A DNA stretch of 43,032 nucleotides from Deltaproteobacteria bacterium (GTDB lineage: Bacteria > Myxococcota > UBA727 > VGSZ01), in assembly GCA_020850995.1 (NCBI GenBank), contig JADZDP010000148.1, forward strand, positions 1 through 43,032, written 5' to 3'. Position numbers and translations under genes: made by a program. The notes under the pieces were generated by a model that saw only the letters and a program-made list of their open reading frames with translations, did not search any database and had not been told where the DNA came from. Below, one piece after another: positions 31,944 through 40,458 of the stretch. The stretch's first letter is position 1. Each line of letters opens with the position of its first letter.

Positions 31944-33248
31944 ATGCTCGACGAGGTCGCGCGCGCGCTCCGGAACGACGCCAGGTTCTGCGCCTGGCAG
32001 GTCTCCGAGGCGCGAGGGCGCAGCGCCCAGCGCTACCAAGTGTTCACGCGCGTCGAGTCGCGGCGCCTGGTCGAGACGCGCCAGTGGGACGTGCGCGTCC
32101 ATGTGCCGCTCGAGGGCGGGCGCATCGGCGAGTCCTCGTTCACGCTGGTCGATCCCGCGCAGCCGCTCTCGCCGGAGCTCGACGCTGCGTATGCGCGTGC
32201 GCGTCTCGTCAACAACCCGGCCTGGACCTTGCCCGCCCCCGACGAGGTCGCGGCGCGCGCTATCGTCACGGCCGACGCCCGCATCGTGGAGGCCGCGGCC
32301 GAGGTCGGCGACGAGGTGGCCCGTGCCGTCGAGGGGTCGGTGGCCCGCGCCGGCGGCGTCGAGCTCTCCGCGTCGGAGGTGTTCTGCGACTACCGACGCG
32401 TGCACCTGGTGAACAGCCGCGGCGTCGACCGCACGCGCGAAGACACGCACGTCTACGCCGAGTACGTGCTGTTGGCTCGCGGCGCCGGTGACGACGAGAT
32501 CGAGGTGTATCAGAGCCGCCGCGCGCGCGGCGCCGCCGCGCTCGAGGTCGAGCAGCAGGTCGCTGACGACATCGTCGCCGTCCGTGACGGCGCGCGCGCG
32601 GTGCTGCCGGCCACCGGTCTTGCCGACGTGGTCATCGCCGATGCGGGCGTGGAGGAGCTGTTCGACGCGTTCGTGGCGCACGCTGCTGGCACGGCCCGCT
32701 TCGAAGGATGGTCGCGCTTCGAGCCGGGCGCCCACGTTGTCGACGGCGCGCGCGGCGACCTGCTCACCTTGGCGAGCGACGCCACGGTGCCTGGCGGGCT
32801 CGGGAGCTACGCCTTCGACGACGTCGGTTGCAGCGGGCGGCGCGTCGATTGTGTCGTCGACGGCGTGTTCCGCGAGCGCGCGTGCGACCGCCGCACCGCG
32901 TGTTGGCTCGGCCTGCCCACGACGGGCGCGTGGGGCAACACCGTGGTGGCGCCCGGGCGCTCGTCGATGGACGAGCTCTTGACGCCGGGCGAGCGACCGC
33001 TCTTCCTGCTCACGCGCTTCTCGCAGCTGTCACCGCACGCCACCACGGGCGCGTTCGCGGGCGAGATCCGCGCGGGCTATCGCCTCGACCGCGGCGGCCG
33101 CACGCCGGTGCGCGGCGGCAGCATCTCCGGCGTCGTCTTCGACGCCTTCGCCAGGGCGCGCTTCTCGGCCGAGACCGCGACGCGAGGCCGCCTGCATGGG
33201 CCGCGCGCCGTTCGCCTCGATCAGCTCCAGGTGACGGGAGGCGGTTGA
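31944..33248 (+). CDS. TldE/PmbA-like protease partner
   Basis: A 434-residue TldD/PmbA-family protein without the HExxxH motif, as expected for the TldE (PmbA) partner. It has the family layout: N-terminal alpha/beta domain, central VFCDYRRVHLVNSRGVDRTREDTHVYAEYVLLARG, and the C-terminal beta part with SSMDELL and ATTGAFAGEIRAGYRLDRGG. In TldE this subunit shapes the substrate chamber of the heterodimer. The ATG at 31944 follows a G-run (31937-31941); a GTG at 31929 is an alternative giving five more residues. Sequence similarity to canonical PmbA looks moderate, so the exact orthology is uncertain. Confidence 0.8.
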   Translation: MLDEVARALRNDARFCAWQVSEARGRSAQRYQVFTRVESRRLVETRQWDVRVHVPLEGGRIGESSFTLVDPAQPLSPELDAAYARARLVNNPAWTLPAPDEVAARAIVTADARIVEAAAEVGDEVARAVEGSVARAGGVELSASEVFCDYRRVHLVNSRGVDRTREDTHVYAEYVLLARGAGDDEIEVYQSRRARGAAALEVEQQVADDIVAVRDGARAVLPATGLADVVIADAGVEELFDAFVAHAAGTARFEGWSRFEPGAHVVDGARGDLLTLASDATVPGGLGSYAFDDVGCSGRRVDCVVDGVFRERACDRRTACWLGLPTTGAWGNTVVAPGRSSMDELLTPGERPLFLLTRFSQLSPHATTGAFAGEIRAGYRLDRGGRTPVRGGSISGVVFDAFARARFSAETATRGRLHGPRAVRLDQLQVTGGG

Positions 33249-33272
33249 ACGCCCCCGTCGGCGCGCTACTAC
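33245..33272 (+). promoter_or_regulatory. Promoter of the acyl-CoA dehydrogenase gene
   Basis: TTGAAC (33245-33250), 16-base spacer and TACTAC (33267-33272). The predicted start leaves a leader of about 20 bases that contains AGGAG (33290-33294), a contrast to the leaderless genes nearby. Confidence 0.4.
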
Positions 33273-33300
33273 TCCCGCAGGAACCTCGTAGGAGCACGCC

Positions 33301-34923
33301 ATGAAGCCCGACTTCGTCCAAGAGTTCCCTCCGCCGCCCGACCTCTACGCTGTCGACCGCGCGCTGCACGCCGAGCTCGCGCGTCGCCTGCCGAAGGAGG
33401 TGATGGCGAAGGTGGGGCCGCGCTTCGAGGCGGTCGGCAAGGCCAGCGCGGGTGAGCTCGCGCAGCTCGTCAACGAGGCCGACGCGCAGCCGCCCGTCCA
33501 CGTGCCCTTCGGGCCCTTTGGTCGTCGCATCGACGAGATCCGCACCAGCCGCGCCTGGGAAGCGATGCGCGCGTTCTCGGCCACGCACGGCATCGTGGCC
33601 GCGGGCTACGACCAGAGCCTCGGCGAGCACCGCCGCGTCGTGCAAGCGGCGCTCTTGCACCTGTTCTCGGCGTCGTCGGCCATCTACTCCTGCCCGCTGG
33701 CCATGACCGATGCAGCCACGCGAGTGCTGCTCGACCTGGCGCCGCCGGCCTTGCGCGATCGCCTGGTGCCCAGGCTCACCTCGACGAACCCCGCGTCGTT
33801 CATCACCTCGGGCCAATGGATGACTGAGCGCACCGGCGGCTCCGACGTGTCCGACACCTCGACGGTGGCGCGGCCGCTCGGCGGCGATCGCTACGCGCTC
33901 TCGGGCGTCAAGTGGTTCACCTCGGCGGTGACCGCCGAGATGGCGCTGGCACTGGCGCGCATCGAGGACGACGGCAAGATGGTCATGGGCAGCAAGGGCC
34001 TGACGCTCTTCGTCGTCGACGTCGAGCGCAAGCCCGAGGGCGGCCTCAAGAACATCGTCATCAACCGCCTCAAGGACAAGCTCGGCACCAAGGCGCTGCC
34101 CACCGCCGAGATCGAGCTGCAGGGCGTGGTCGGCTACCGCATCGGCGAGGTGGGCCGCGGCGTGGCCAACATCGCGGGCATGCTCAACATCACCCGCTTC
34201 TACAACTCCATCGCGTCGGCATCGGTGGCACACAAGGCGCAGGCGTGGGCGCGCGCCTACTCGCAGAAGCGTGTCGCGCTCGGCGCGTCCATCGCTGCGT
34301 CCGCGCTGCACGCGCGCACGCTCGATGACATGGAGGCCGAGACCGCCGGCGTGCTCGCGCTCTGCATGGAGGTGGCGAGCTTGATGGGACGCGCCGAGGC
34401 CGGCGTGGCCACCGACGACGAGAAACGTCGCCTGCGCGCGCTCATCCCGCTCACCAAGGCCACCACCGGTAAGCAGGCAGTGGTGGTGGCGTCCGAAGCC
34501 ATCGAGGTGTTCGGCGGCGCCGGCTACTGCGAAGACACGGGCCTGCCTGTGCTCCTGCGCGACGCGCAGGTGCTGCCCATCTGGGAAGGCACCACCAACG
34601 TGCTCTCGCTCGACGTACTGCGCGCCGAGAAGAAGGCGCAGGCCTACTCGGCGGTGCTCGCGGACCTGACGGCACGCACCGAGAAGCTGCCTGCCGCGCT
34701 GCCCAAGCGCGGCCTCGAGGCCCTGCGTGGCGCGGTGGCGGCGCTGCGGGCCTTGGTGACGGAGTCGATGAAGTCCGGCAGCGTCGAGGTCAACGCGCGC
34801 AAGATCGGGCTCACCACCGGCTACTGCATGGAGGCGATGTTGCTCGGCGAGAACGCGGCCTTCGGAGGTGCCGACGGCGGCGCGCGCTTCGAGCGCTTCG
34901 CGTTGGTGCACTTCGAGAGGTGA
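33301..34923 (+). CDS. AidB-like acyl-CoA dehydrogenase
   Basis: A 540-residue flavoprotein of the acyl-CoA dehydrogenase superfamily, the longer AidB-like branch. Diagnostic blocks are GQWMTERTGGSDVSDT (about 170-185), YALSGVKWFTSA (about 198-209), GMLNITRFYNSIASASVAHKA and, near the end, FGGAGYCEDTGLPVLLRDAQVLPIWEGTTNVLSLDVL with the Glu of IWEGTTN. FAD is the expected cofactor and the substrate is unknown. AidB itself binds DNA and responds to alkylation damage, while other members oxidise long or branched acyl-CoAs, so the function is open. A clear Shine-Dalgarno AGGAG is 6 bases before the ATG. The following lipoprotein starts 2 bases after its stop. Confidence 0.9.
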   Translation: MKPDFVQEFPPPPDLYAVDRALHAELARRLPKEVMAKVGPRFEAVGKASAGELAQLVNEADAQPPVHVPFGPFGRRIDEIRTSRAWEAMRAFSATHGIVAAGYDQSLGEHRRVVQAALLHLFSASSAIYSCPLAMTDAATRVLLDLAPPALRDRLVPRLTSTNPASFITSGQWMTERTGGSDVSDTSTVARPLGGDRYALSGVKWFTSAVTAEMALALARIEDDGKMVMGSKGLTLFVVDVERKPEGGLKNIVINRLKDKLGTKALPTAEIELQGVVGYRIGEVGRGVANIAGMLNITRFYNSIASASVAHKAQAWARAYSQKRVALGASIAASALHARTLDDMEAETAGVLALCMEVASLMGRAEAGVATDDEKRRLRALIPLTKATTGKQAVVVASEAIEVFGGAGYCEDTGLPVLLRDAQVLPIWEGTTNVLSLDVLRAEKKAQAYSAVLADLTARTEKLPAALPKRGLEALRGAVAALRALVTESMKSGSVEVNARKIGLTTGYCMEAMLLGENAAFGGADGGARFERFALVHFER

Positions 34924-34925
34924 GC

Positions 34926-35852
34926 ATGCTGCGTCGCGGGTTGGCCATTGGAATGCTCGTGCTGCTCGCCGCGTGCCCCGCGGAGGAACCCGTCGACGCG
35001 CACGCCTTCATCGGCGAGCTACTCGCGGCCACGGCGGCCTGCGAGGAGTCGTTCCTCGCCGACGCCGAGCCCATCTTCGTCGAGGCGCAGCTCGCGGCGC
35101 AGGTCGAGATCGCCATCGTCGGCTTCGAGCGCAACCACGCCAACCTCAAGGTCGAGTTCAGCCGCCCGGCGTACAACGCCTGCCTGGCGGCGGCGCGCGC
35201 GCGCGAGTGTGCCACGCTGACGAGCGACACCGGCCCGTGCAACAGCGTCTTCCGTGGCCGCCTCAACGTCGACGAGACCTGCGCCGAGGCGGCGGAGTGC
35301 GCGCCGGGGCTGTCGTGCTTCCAGGAGCGCGATCAGTGCGGCGTGTGTCGCAACAACGCCGTGGTGGGCGACACCTGCGCGGATCGCAACTGCGCGCAAG
35401 GCGGCTACTGCGACAACGGCACCTGCGTCGCCGAGCCGACGCCAGCGCGCTTCGCCGAGGGCGATACCTGCGCGCCCGCGTCGGGTTGCGGCGGCGTGCT
35501 CTCGGGCCTCGCCTGTGTCGACCTCGCGTGCGCGCCCATGACGCTGGCGGGCGAGGGCGAGGGGTGCGACGTTGGCCTTGGCGCCGTGCGCTACTGCGTG
35601 AATTCCTCGTCGACGCACGTGTGTGAAGGCGAGCTCTGTCAGCCGCGGCCGAGCGTCGGCAGCGCGTGCAGCGCGACGGGAGCGTGCGATGCCACGGCGG
35701 CGGCATGCGTCGACGGCCAGTGTGTCGACGGCGGCCAGGTGGGCGACACCTGCGCCAACGCGTACGGCTGCCGCCTCGGTACGCGCTGCAGCAGCGGCCT
35801 GTGCTCGTCGCTCACCAACGTGCCGATGCCGCCCTCGTGCGATCCTGGATGA
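34926..35852 (+). CDS. Cys-rich surface lipoprotein
   Basis: A 308-residue lipoprotein with signal LRRGLAIGMLVLLAAC (Cys17). After a helical first third (to about 105), the rest is a chain of short Cys-rich modules of the form G-x-x-C-x(4-6)-C-x-x-G-x-x-C-x(3-6)-C. I count more than 20 cysteines, for example in VDETCAEAAECAPGLSCF and QVGDTCANAYGCRLGTRCSSGLC. This pattern, similar to Dickkopf or EB-type modules, is common in secreted proteins of myxobacteria and implies disulfide bonding outside the cell. The ATG at 34926 follows GAGG (34917-34920), which lies in the last codons of the dehydrogenase; GTG 34920 is a less likely alternative. Confidence 0.8.
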   Translation: MLRRGLAIGMLVLLAACPAEEPVDAHAFIGELLAATAACEESFLADAEPIFVEAQLAAQVEIAIVGFERNHANLKVEFSRPAYNACLAAARARECATLTSDTGPCNSVFRGRLNVDETCAEAAECAPGLSCFQERDQCGVCRNNAVVGDTCADRNCAQGGYCDNGTCVAEPTPARFAEGDTCAPASGCGGVLSGLACVDLACAPMTLAGEGEGCDVGLGAVRYCVNSSSTHVCEGELCQPRPSVGSACSATGACDATAAACVDGQCVDGGQVGDTCANAYGCRLGTRCSSGLCSSLTNVPMPPSCDPG

Positions 35853-36118
35853 TCGATGACCCGCGACCAGCGGGGCGGTCTTGGGCGCGCGCCCTGCGCT
35901 CGCCACTCCTGAGGGAACGGGGCTGGCGCGCGCCGCGCCTGCCGTTGCGAGCGAGCGTCGCTCGCTGGCTCGGTGGCTGCGGAGACGGGGCTGGCGACAC
36001 GCACTGCCGGCGAGACGTCCCCGATCTCGACGCACGCAGCTCATCGAGATGGTGATGCGTGAGCCGGCGCTGTTTGCGCCGGCTCACGGTGGCAGCCACG
36101 CAACAATCGCGGTCCCGC
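35853..36118. other. Convergent intergenic region with hairpins
   Basis: A 266-base spacer between convergent genes. It contains a 7-bp hairpin (35950-35966) and a stronger 13-bp hairpin (36058-36088). No gene is supported: codon pattern is broken in every frame. Confidence 0.5.
36058..36088. terminator. Bidirectional terminator-like hairpin
   Basis: Perfect 13-bp stem (cgtgagccggcgc and its complement) with loop tgttt, between the stop codons of two convergent genes. The position suits a terminator for the minus-strand gene 30 bases away; there is no long T-tract. Confidence 0.5.
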
Positions 36119-36646
36119 CTACAGCGGGAAGGGCCCGTAGAACTTCTCGGGCAGGCGCGCGCTGGCGTTCTGCACCGACCAGTAGAAGTGCTTCTTCGAG
36201 GCGTCGACGTAGGCAGTCTCGAGGCTGCCGCCCACGCCCGGGCTGTAGAAGCGCGTGGCCACCAGGTTTGTGGTCTTCGGCGCCGTCGACAGCGCATGCC
36301 GGTCGAGGTTGGCGCCGACGTTTTGGATCACGTTCTGGATCTTGGTGCGCACGGCCGCTTCGCTATCGCCCACCGGCACGCCGAGCTCGGCGAAGAAGCG
36401 GTTGAAGGTCTCGGCGGCGGCGGCCGACAAGCGGTAGCTCGGGCCCTCGCCCACGGCCATGGTGAAGGCGCGGCGCGGGAGCTCGAAGGTGTCGACGATG
36501 ACCTTGGTCTCACCCGAGGTGAGGCGGCCCTTCTTGGCTTCGGCGATGATGCGCTGCGCCTCCGGCCGCGTCAGCGGCTCCGGGTTGAACGCGGTGCCGC
36601 CCGCGATGGCCGCTTTGACTTCTTTCATGACGCTGACGATCGACAT
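36119..36646 (-). CDS. Orphan soluble protein
   Basis: A 175-residue protein I do not recognise. The first half is helical and charged (MSIVSVMKEVKAAIAGG, LTRPEAQRIIAEAKKGRLTSGETKVIVDTFEL); the middle has AAAAETFNRFFAELG; the end is Tyr/Phe-rich with FYSPGVGGSLETAYVDASKKHFYWSVQ and PEKFYGPFPL. There is no signal peptide, Cys or obvious catalytic residue. It has one of the best Shine-Dalgarno sequences of the window (GGAGG, complement of 36652-36656), suggesting strong translation. It is a single-gene unit, divergent from the ATP-grasp gene. The aromatic C-terminal region resembles a small structural or ligand-binding domain but nothing more can be said. Confidence 0.75.
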   Translation of the reverse strand: MSIVSVMKEVKAAIAGGTAFNPEPLTRPEAQRIIAEAKKGRLTSGETKVIVDTFELPRRAFTMAVGEGPSYRLSAAAAETFNRFFAELGVPVGDSEAAVRTKIQNVIQNVGANLDRHALSTAPKTTNLVATRFYSPGVGGSLETAYVDASKKHFYWSVQNASARLPEKFYGPFPL

Positions 36647-36757
36647 GGCTTCCTCCCCAGTGGGCCGCGGACGTAGGCGGCAGTAGGTTCCTGTCCTACC
36701 TTTTCGGTGCTCGACGCGCGGTGTTGCGTGCGAGCCGGTCCGGTGGGATCGAGCGCC

Positions 36758-37702
36758 ATGGGCATCGCCCTGTGGGCCAGCGACGAGGACCTGAGCGCCG
36801 CCCGCGTCGCCTCGCTGCTGCGGGAGCGAGGCATCGACGTGACCCTGGTCACACCAAGCGTCGCGGGGATCGATGCCACCGACCTGTCCTCGTGGGTGAT
36901 CGCTGGTGCCGACCTCGACGCCTGCGACGCGCACCTGGTGCGCGCCTTGCCATCGCCCTTCGTAGTGCCCGCCCCCGGCGAGGACACGGCGGCCGTGGCA
37001 CGGCGCGCCTTCGAGGCGCAGGAGCGCGTGCAGCTCGCCCAGGCGGCACTGGCGGCGGCGGAGGCGCGGGGTGGGCGCGTGCTCAACCCCTGCGCGTCGC
37101 TCCCTTTCGAGTCGAAGCCCTGGCAGCTCACTGCGTTCGCGCGCGCCGGTCTGCCGATCCCGCGCACGCTCATCACCGCCATGCCGCTCGCCGCCGAGCG
37201 CTTCGTCGCCGCCCTGGAGGCCGAGGGGCGCGAGGCCATCGTCAAGCCGTTGATCGGAGGAGCCACGGCGCGACGCATCGACGCGGCCGCGCGCGCGCGC
37301 CTGGTGCTGCTTGGCCCCGCGCCAGTCATCCTGCAAGAGCGCGTCGTGGGCGACGACGTCCGCGTCACCGTCGTCGATGGCGCGGTGGTGTCGGCGGTCG
37401 TGATCGCGAGCGCCACGCTCGACTATCGCGACGACCCCAGCTACGCGTCAGGCGGCGCCCGCTATCGGCCTGTCGAGTTGCCCGAGCAGGCGCGGGCCTG
37501 CGCGATCGGCGCAGCGACGACGTGCGCGCAGCGCATTTCTGGTGTCGACCTCAAGCGCACGGCGCAGGGCACCTACGTCCTGCTCGAGGCCAACGCGGCG
37601 CCGCAGTGGCTCGACATCGAGGAGAAGACCGGCGCCCCCATCAGCGCGGCCGTGGTGGCGGCACTGCTCTCCACCGACGCGCTCGTCAGCCCACCGACTT
37701 GA
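36758..37702 (+). CDS. RimK-like ATP-grasp ligase
   Basis: A 314-residue ATP-grasp enzyme, which joins a carboxylate to an amine via an acyl-phosphate. The N-terminal domain (1-115) leads to LNPCASLPFESKPWQLTAFARAGLPIPRTLIT, the RimK/glutathione-synthetase-like entry to the ATP site. Nucleotide-binding IVKPLIGGATARR follows, then VILQERVVGDDVRVTVVDGAVVSAV, and the metal-binding end VLLEANAAPQWLDIEEKTG, where the Glu and Asn ligate Mg. Substrate is unknown. TTGCGT (36724-36729), 17 bases and GATCGA end 5 bases before the ATG at 36758, with no Shine-Dalgarno. Its last 17 bases overlap the 3' end of the convergent gene. Confidence 0.85.
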   Translation: MGIALWASDEDLSAARVASLLRERGIDVTLVTPSVAGIDATDLSSWVIAGADLDACDAHLVRALPSPFVVPAPGEDTAAVARRAFEAQERVQLAQAALAAAEARGGRVLNPCASLPFESKPWQLTAFARAGLPIPRTLITAMPLAAERFVAALEAEGREAIVKPLIGGATARRIDAAARARLVLLGPAPVILQERVVGDDVRVTVVDGAVVSAVVIASATLDYRDDPSYASGGARYRPVELPEQARACAIGAATTCAQRISGVDLKRTAQGTYVLLEANAAPQWLDIEEKTGAPISAAVVAALLSTDALVSPPT

Positions 37703-39092
37703 CCGCGGCGCCGTTGACGATGATGCGCTCGAACTGCCCGCGCCCGGCGGGCGGCACCAGCGTGAACACCGGCGCGCCCGGCTGGTAGTCGTCGGACACG
37801 CCCTGCACCGAGCGCGAGTCGCCAAAGGTAACGGTCAGGCTACGGCCGCGGATGTCCTTGGGTGGCTGGTTCGCCTGCAGGTGAATGAACACCGCCTTGC
37901 ACTGCGAGATCGACAGCTCCTCGGTGCTCCCGCTGCCGAGCGGCTCGAGCTTGAAGCCGAGCTCGCCGCGTCGCAGCGCGCGGATGGCGCCTTGTCGCTT
38001 CTCGCCGTTCAGCAAGTGCACGGTCACCTTGCGCTTGCCGGGGATGAGCAGGTTCGGGTCGGTGCTATCGACCACCACCTCGTCGTCGGGGGAGGGCAGG
38101 ATGCGCTTGGCGTACAGCGCCGCAAAGTCGTCGAGGAAGGCGAGCCCGGGTGGCACCGTGATCGTGACGCTCCCGCCGGCGGCGTCGAGCTTCTGCAGCT
38201 CGATCTCGCGCGGGTCGATGGGTCGAAGCTCGCCGGCGGCGGTGGCCTCGATGGTCGCGAAGCCTTCGTCGGCGTAGGCGCCGTAGTACTGCTCCAGCGC
38301 CAGGTTCGACTCGGGCGGTGTGTACGCGGCTTCGGTGCCCTGCAACTGCTCTGCCGCCTCGTCGGCCGTCTGCGCGCGCGGCCGCTTCTTGTTGGCGCGC
38401 ACGGCGGCGTCGGCGCGGGCCTCCGAGTCCTCGATCTCCGCTGCCGAGGCGTGGGCCTGCTTGAGCGCGAGCGGGTCGACCTTGGCCACCGCGTCCGACT
38501 TCATGGCGTTCGAGATGAGATCGTTGGCCTTGCCGAAGTCGATGGCGAACGCGTCCTTCTTGGGCACGTAGGGCGGGGGCGCCTGCTTCTTCGGCGGGTC
38601 GGGGATGACGTCGTCGTCGACGAAGGGCGCCGCCGCCGCGCTGGGAGTGACGCGGGCCTTGGGCGGATCCGGGATGACCTCATCGTCGACGAAGGGGGCC
38701 GCCACCGCGCTGGGCTTGCCACCGGACGAGGGCGCCTTCTGCGAGGCCGCGATGTCGGCCATGGAGAGCGGCTTCGCGCCCTGGGTCGGCGGCGGCTTGG
38801 GGGCGCTCGACGCGCTCGGGACGGGCTTGGGGGCGCTCGACGCGCTCGGCGCGGGCTTGGGGGCGCTCGAAGCACCGCCTACCGGGCGCTGCGCGCCGGA
38901 CCGCTGCGACGAGGCGTCGCGGATGGCCGAGTCCTCGAGCGAGCTGCCTCCCGACTGCTGCTCGAGCGCGTCGCGCAAATAGGACTTCAGCTCCTTGCGG
39001 CGGCTCTCCTCCGCCGGGCTCAGCGCATCGCCGGCTTTCTTTCGCGCGTTGAGCGTCTTCAGCTCACGCACGAGGTCCATCAAGTTGGCCAT
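37686..39092 (-). CDS. Repeat-rich protein with C-terminal tandem small beta domains
   Basis: A 468-residue protein. Residues 1-45 are a charged helix (LVRELKTLNARKKAGDALSPAEESRRKEL). Then comes low-complexity sequence: three (SSAPKPxPSA) units at about 75-100 and two 23-residue repeats with core APFVDDxVIPDPPK at about 130-170. A globular region begins near 240. The C-terminal 120 residues look like two copies of one small beta-barrel: RKVTVHLLNGEKRQGAIRALRRGELGFKLEP and RSLTVTFGDSRSVQGVSDDYQPGAPVFTLVP. The pattern resembles the DUF6982-type domain seen in myxobacteria; I am unsure. The disordered first half suggests a scaffold. No signal peptide is present. Its stop lies 17 bases inside the convergent ATP-grasp gene. 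Confidence 0.75.
   Translation of the reverse strand: MANLMDLVRELKTLNARKKAGDALSPAEESRRKELKSYLRDALEQQSGGSSLEDSAIRDASSQRSGAQRPVGGASSAPKPAPSASSAPKPVPSASSAPKPPPTQGAKPLSMADIAASQKAPSSGGKPSAVAAPFVDDEVIPDPPKARVTPSAAAAPFVDDDVIPDPPKKQAPPPYVPKKDAFAIDFGKANDLISNAMKSDAVAKVDPLALKQAHASAAEIEDSEARADAAVRANKKRPRAQTADEAAEQLQGTEAAYTPPESNLALEQYYGAYADEGFATIEATAAGELRPIDPREIELQKLDAAGGSVTITVPPGLAFLDDFAALYAKRILPSPDDEVVVDSTDPNLLIPGKRKVTVHLLNGEKRQGAIRALRRGELGFKLEPLGSGSTEELSISQCKAVFIHLQANQPPKDIRGRSLTVTFGDSRSVQGVSDDYQPGAPVFTLVPPAGRGQFERIIVNGAAVKSVG
38592..38718. repeat. 69-base imperfect tandem repeat (two copies)
   Basis: Two copies offset by 69 bases (for example gggatgac at 38602 and 38671). They encode the APFVDDxVIPDPPK repeats on the minus strand. 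Confidence 0.75.
38795..38872. repeat. 30-base tandem repeat (about 2.6 copies)
   Basis: Unit beginning gcttgggggcgctcgacgcg at 38795, 38825 and 38855 (last copy partial and diverged). It encodes Ser/Ala/Pro/Lys repeats on the minus strand. Confidence 0.85.
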
Positions 39093-39186
39093 CGAGGCCC
39101 CACACTAGCAGAGGCCGGGCGCGCTCGCCCACGGGCGTCCGGCGCGCGCCGCCGGCGACGTCAACGGCGGCGCTGGCCGCGGCCGG

Positions 39187-40458
39187 TCAATTGGCGCTGC
39201 GCTTGACGATGTCCCAGATCTCGTCTTCGCGGAGCACGCGGTTCGTGGCCTTGGCCCGCTGAAAGATCTGCTGCACCAGGTCTTCCGAAGCGTGGACGCG
39301 GCGCTTCTCGAGCCAGTAGCGCACGTTCGACAGCCCGCTCATGTGCCCGATCTCGATCTCCTGCTCGCGCCCGAACCACCCGGCCGGCACGCCCGAGTAG
39401 ATCACGTCGGCCAGGTAGCGATCGCCCTTCTTCTCGGCCTTGATGACCGCGGCCGCGTGCACGCCGGTGGCGGTACGGAAGGCGTCGCGCCCGGACAGCG
39501 GGTAGTTGACCGGGATCTCCACCTTGGTGGCGTCGGCCGTGAGCCGGCAGTACTGGACCAGGTGGCTGACGTCGTGCTCGTAGGCGCCCATCAGCTTCAG
39601 GTTGATGATGATTTGATCGAGGGACGCGTTGCCGACGCGCTCGCCCACGCCGAGACAGGTGCCGTGCACCCGATCGGCGCCGTGCTCGAGCGCGAACAGC
39701 GCGTTGACCACGCCGAGGCCGCGGTCGTTGTGGCCGTGCCAATCGACCTTGACGTCCTCGCTGGTGGAGTCGATGAGGTCGCGGGTCCAGTCGATGAGGT
39801 TGTGCACGCCGTCGGGCGTGGCGTGGCCCACGGTGTCGCACAGCACCAGGCGCTTGCAGCCAAGCGAGATGACGTGACGGAACAAACGATCGAGCGTGGG
39901 CGGCGGCGTGCGCGTGGTGTCTTCGGTGACAAAGGCGCAGTCGAGCCCGTTCTTGACCGCGAAGCCGATGGCCTCGTCGGCGGAGCGCAGCAGGCGCTCC
40001 ATGTCCCACTCCTCTGCGAGCATGCGCACCGGGCTGGTGCCGAGGAAGCAGTAGGCGATGATGGGGATGCCAACCTCGTCGCGGACGCGCACGATGGGCT
40101 CGATGTCTTTCACCACCGTGCGCGCGGCGCAGTTCGGCAAGATCTTGAGCTTGTGGTCGCGGGCGTAGCTGGCGAGGCGCCGGACGTCGTCGACGGCGCG
40201 GGGGCCCGCGCCGGGCAAGCCGATGTCCGCCGTGGTGATGCCGAGCTTGTCCATCAGGTCGAGCATCTCGATCTTGGTCTCGATGGGCGGGTCCACCACC
40301 GACGGGCTCTGGATGCCGTCGCGCAGCGTCTCGTCGCACAGCTCGATCTTCTTCGGGAACACCACACCGCGGCGCTTGCGCTCGTTCCAGTCGTAGATGA
40401 TCGCGTCGGTGGGCGCGGCCGAGTCGTTGGCGCCTGCGCGCGTGCTCTTCGTCGTCAT
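39187..40458 (-). CDS. DRE-TIM metallolyase-family enzyme (LeuA / homocitrate synthase-like)
   Basis: A 423-residue member of the family that contains 2-isopropylmalate, homocitrate and citramalate synthases. The barrel start LCDETLRDGIQSP (40-52) supplies the catalytic Arg46 and metal Asp42; HGHND (241-245) supplies the two metal His ligands; EIEIGHMSGLSNV follows near 370. The chain lacks room for the full LeuA regulatory domain, so allosteric control by leucine is unlikely. It would condense an acetyl-CoA-type donor with a 2-oxo acid; which one is not determined. The ATG at 40458 overlaps the stop of the small membrane protein upstream. The thiolase gene two places upstream suggests a shared acyl-CoA pathway. 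Confidence 0.88.
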   Translation of the reverse strand: MTTKSTRAGANDSAAPTDAIIYDWNERKRRGVVFPKKIELCDETLRDGIQSPSVVDPPIETKIEMLDLMDKLGITTADIGLPGAGPRAVDDVRRLASYARDHKLKILPNCAARTVVKDIEPIVRVRDEVGIPIIAYCFLGTSPVRMLAEEWDMERLLRSADEAIGFAVKNGLDCAFVTEDTTRTPPPTLDRLFRHVISLGCKRLVLCDTVGHATPDGVHNLIDWTRDLIDSTSEDVKVDWHGHNDRGLGVVNALFALEHGADRVHGTCLGVGERVGNASLDQIIINLKLMGAYEHDVSHLVQYCRLTADATKVEIPVNYPLSGRDAFRTATGVHAAAVIKAEKKGDRYLADVIYSGVPAGWFGREQEIEIGHMSGLSNVRYWLEKRRVHASEDLVQQIFQRAKATNRVLREDEIWDIVKRSAN

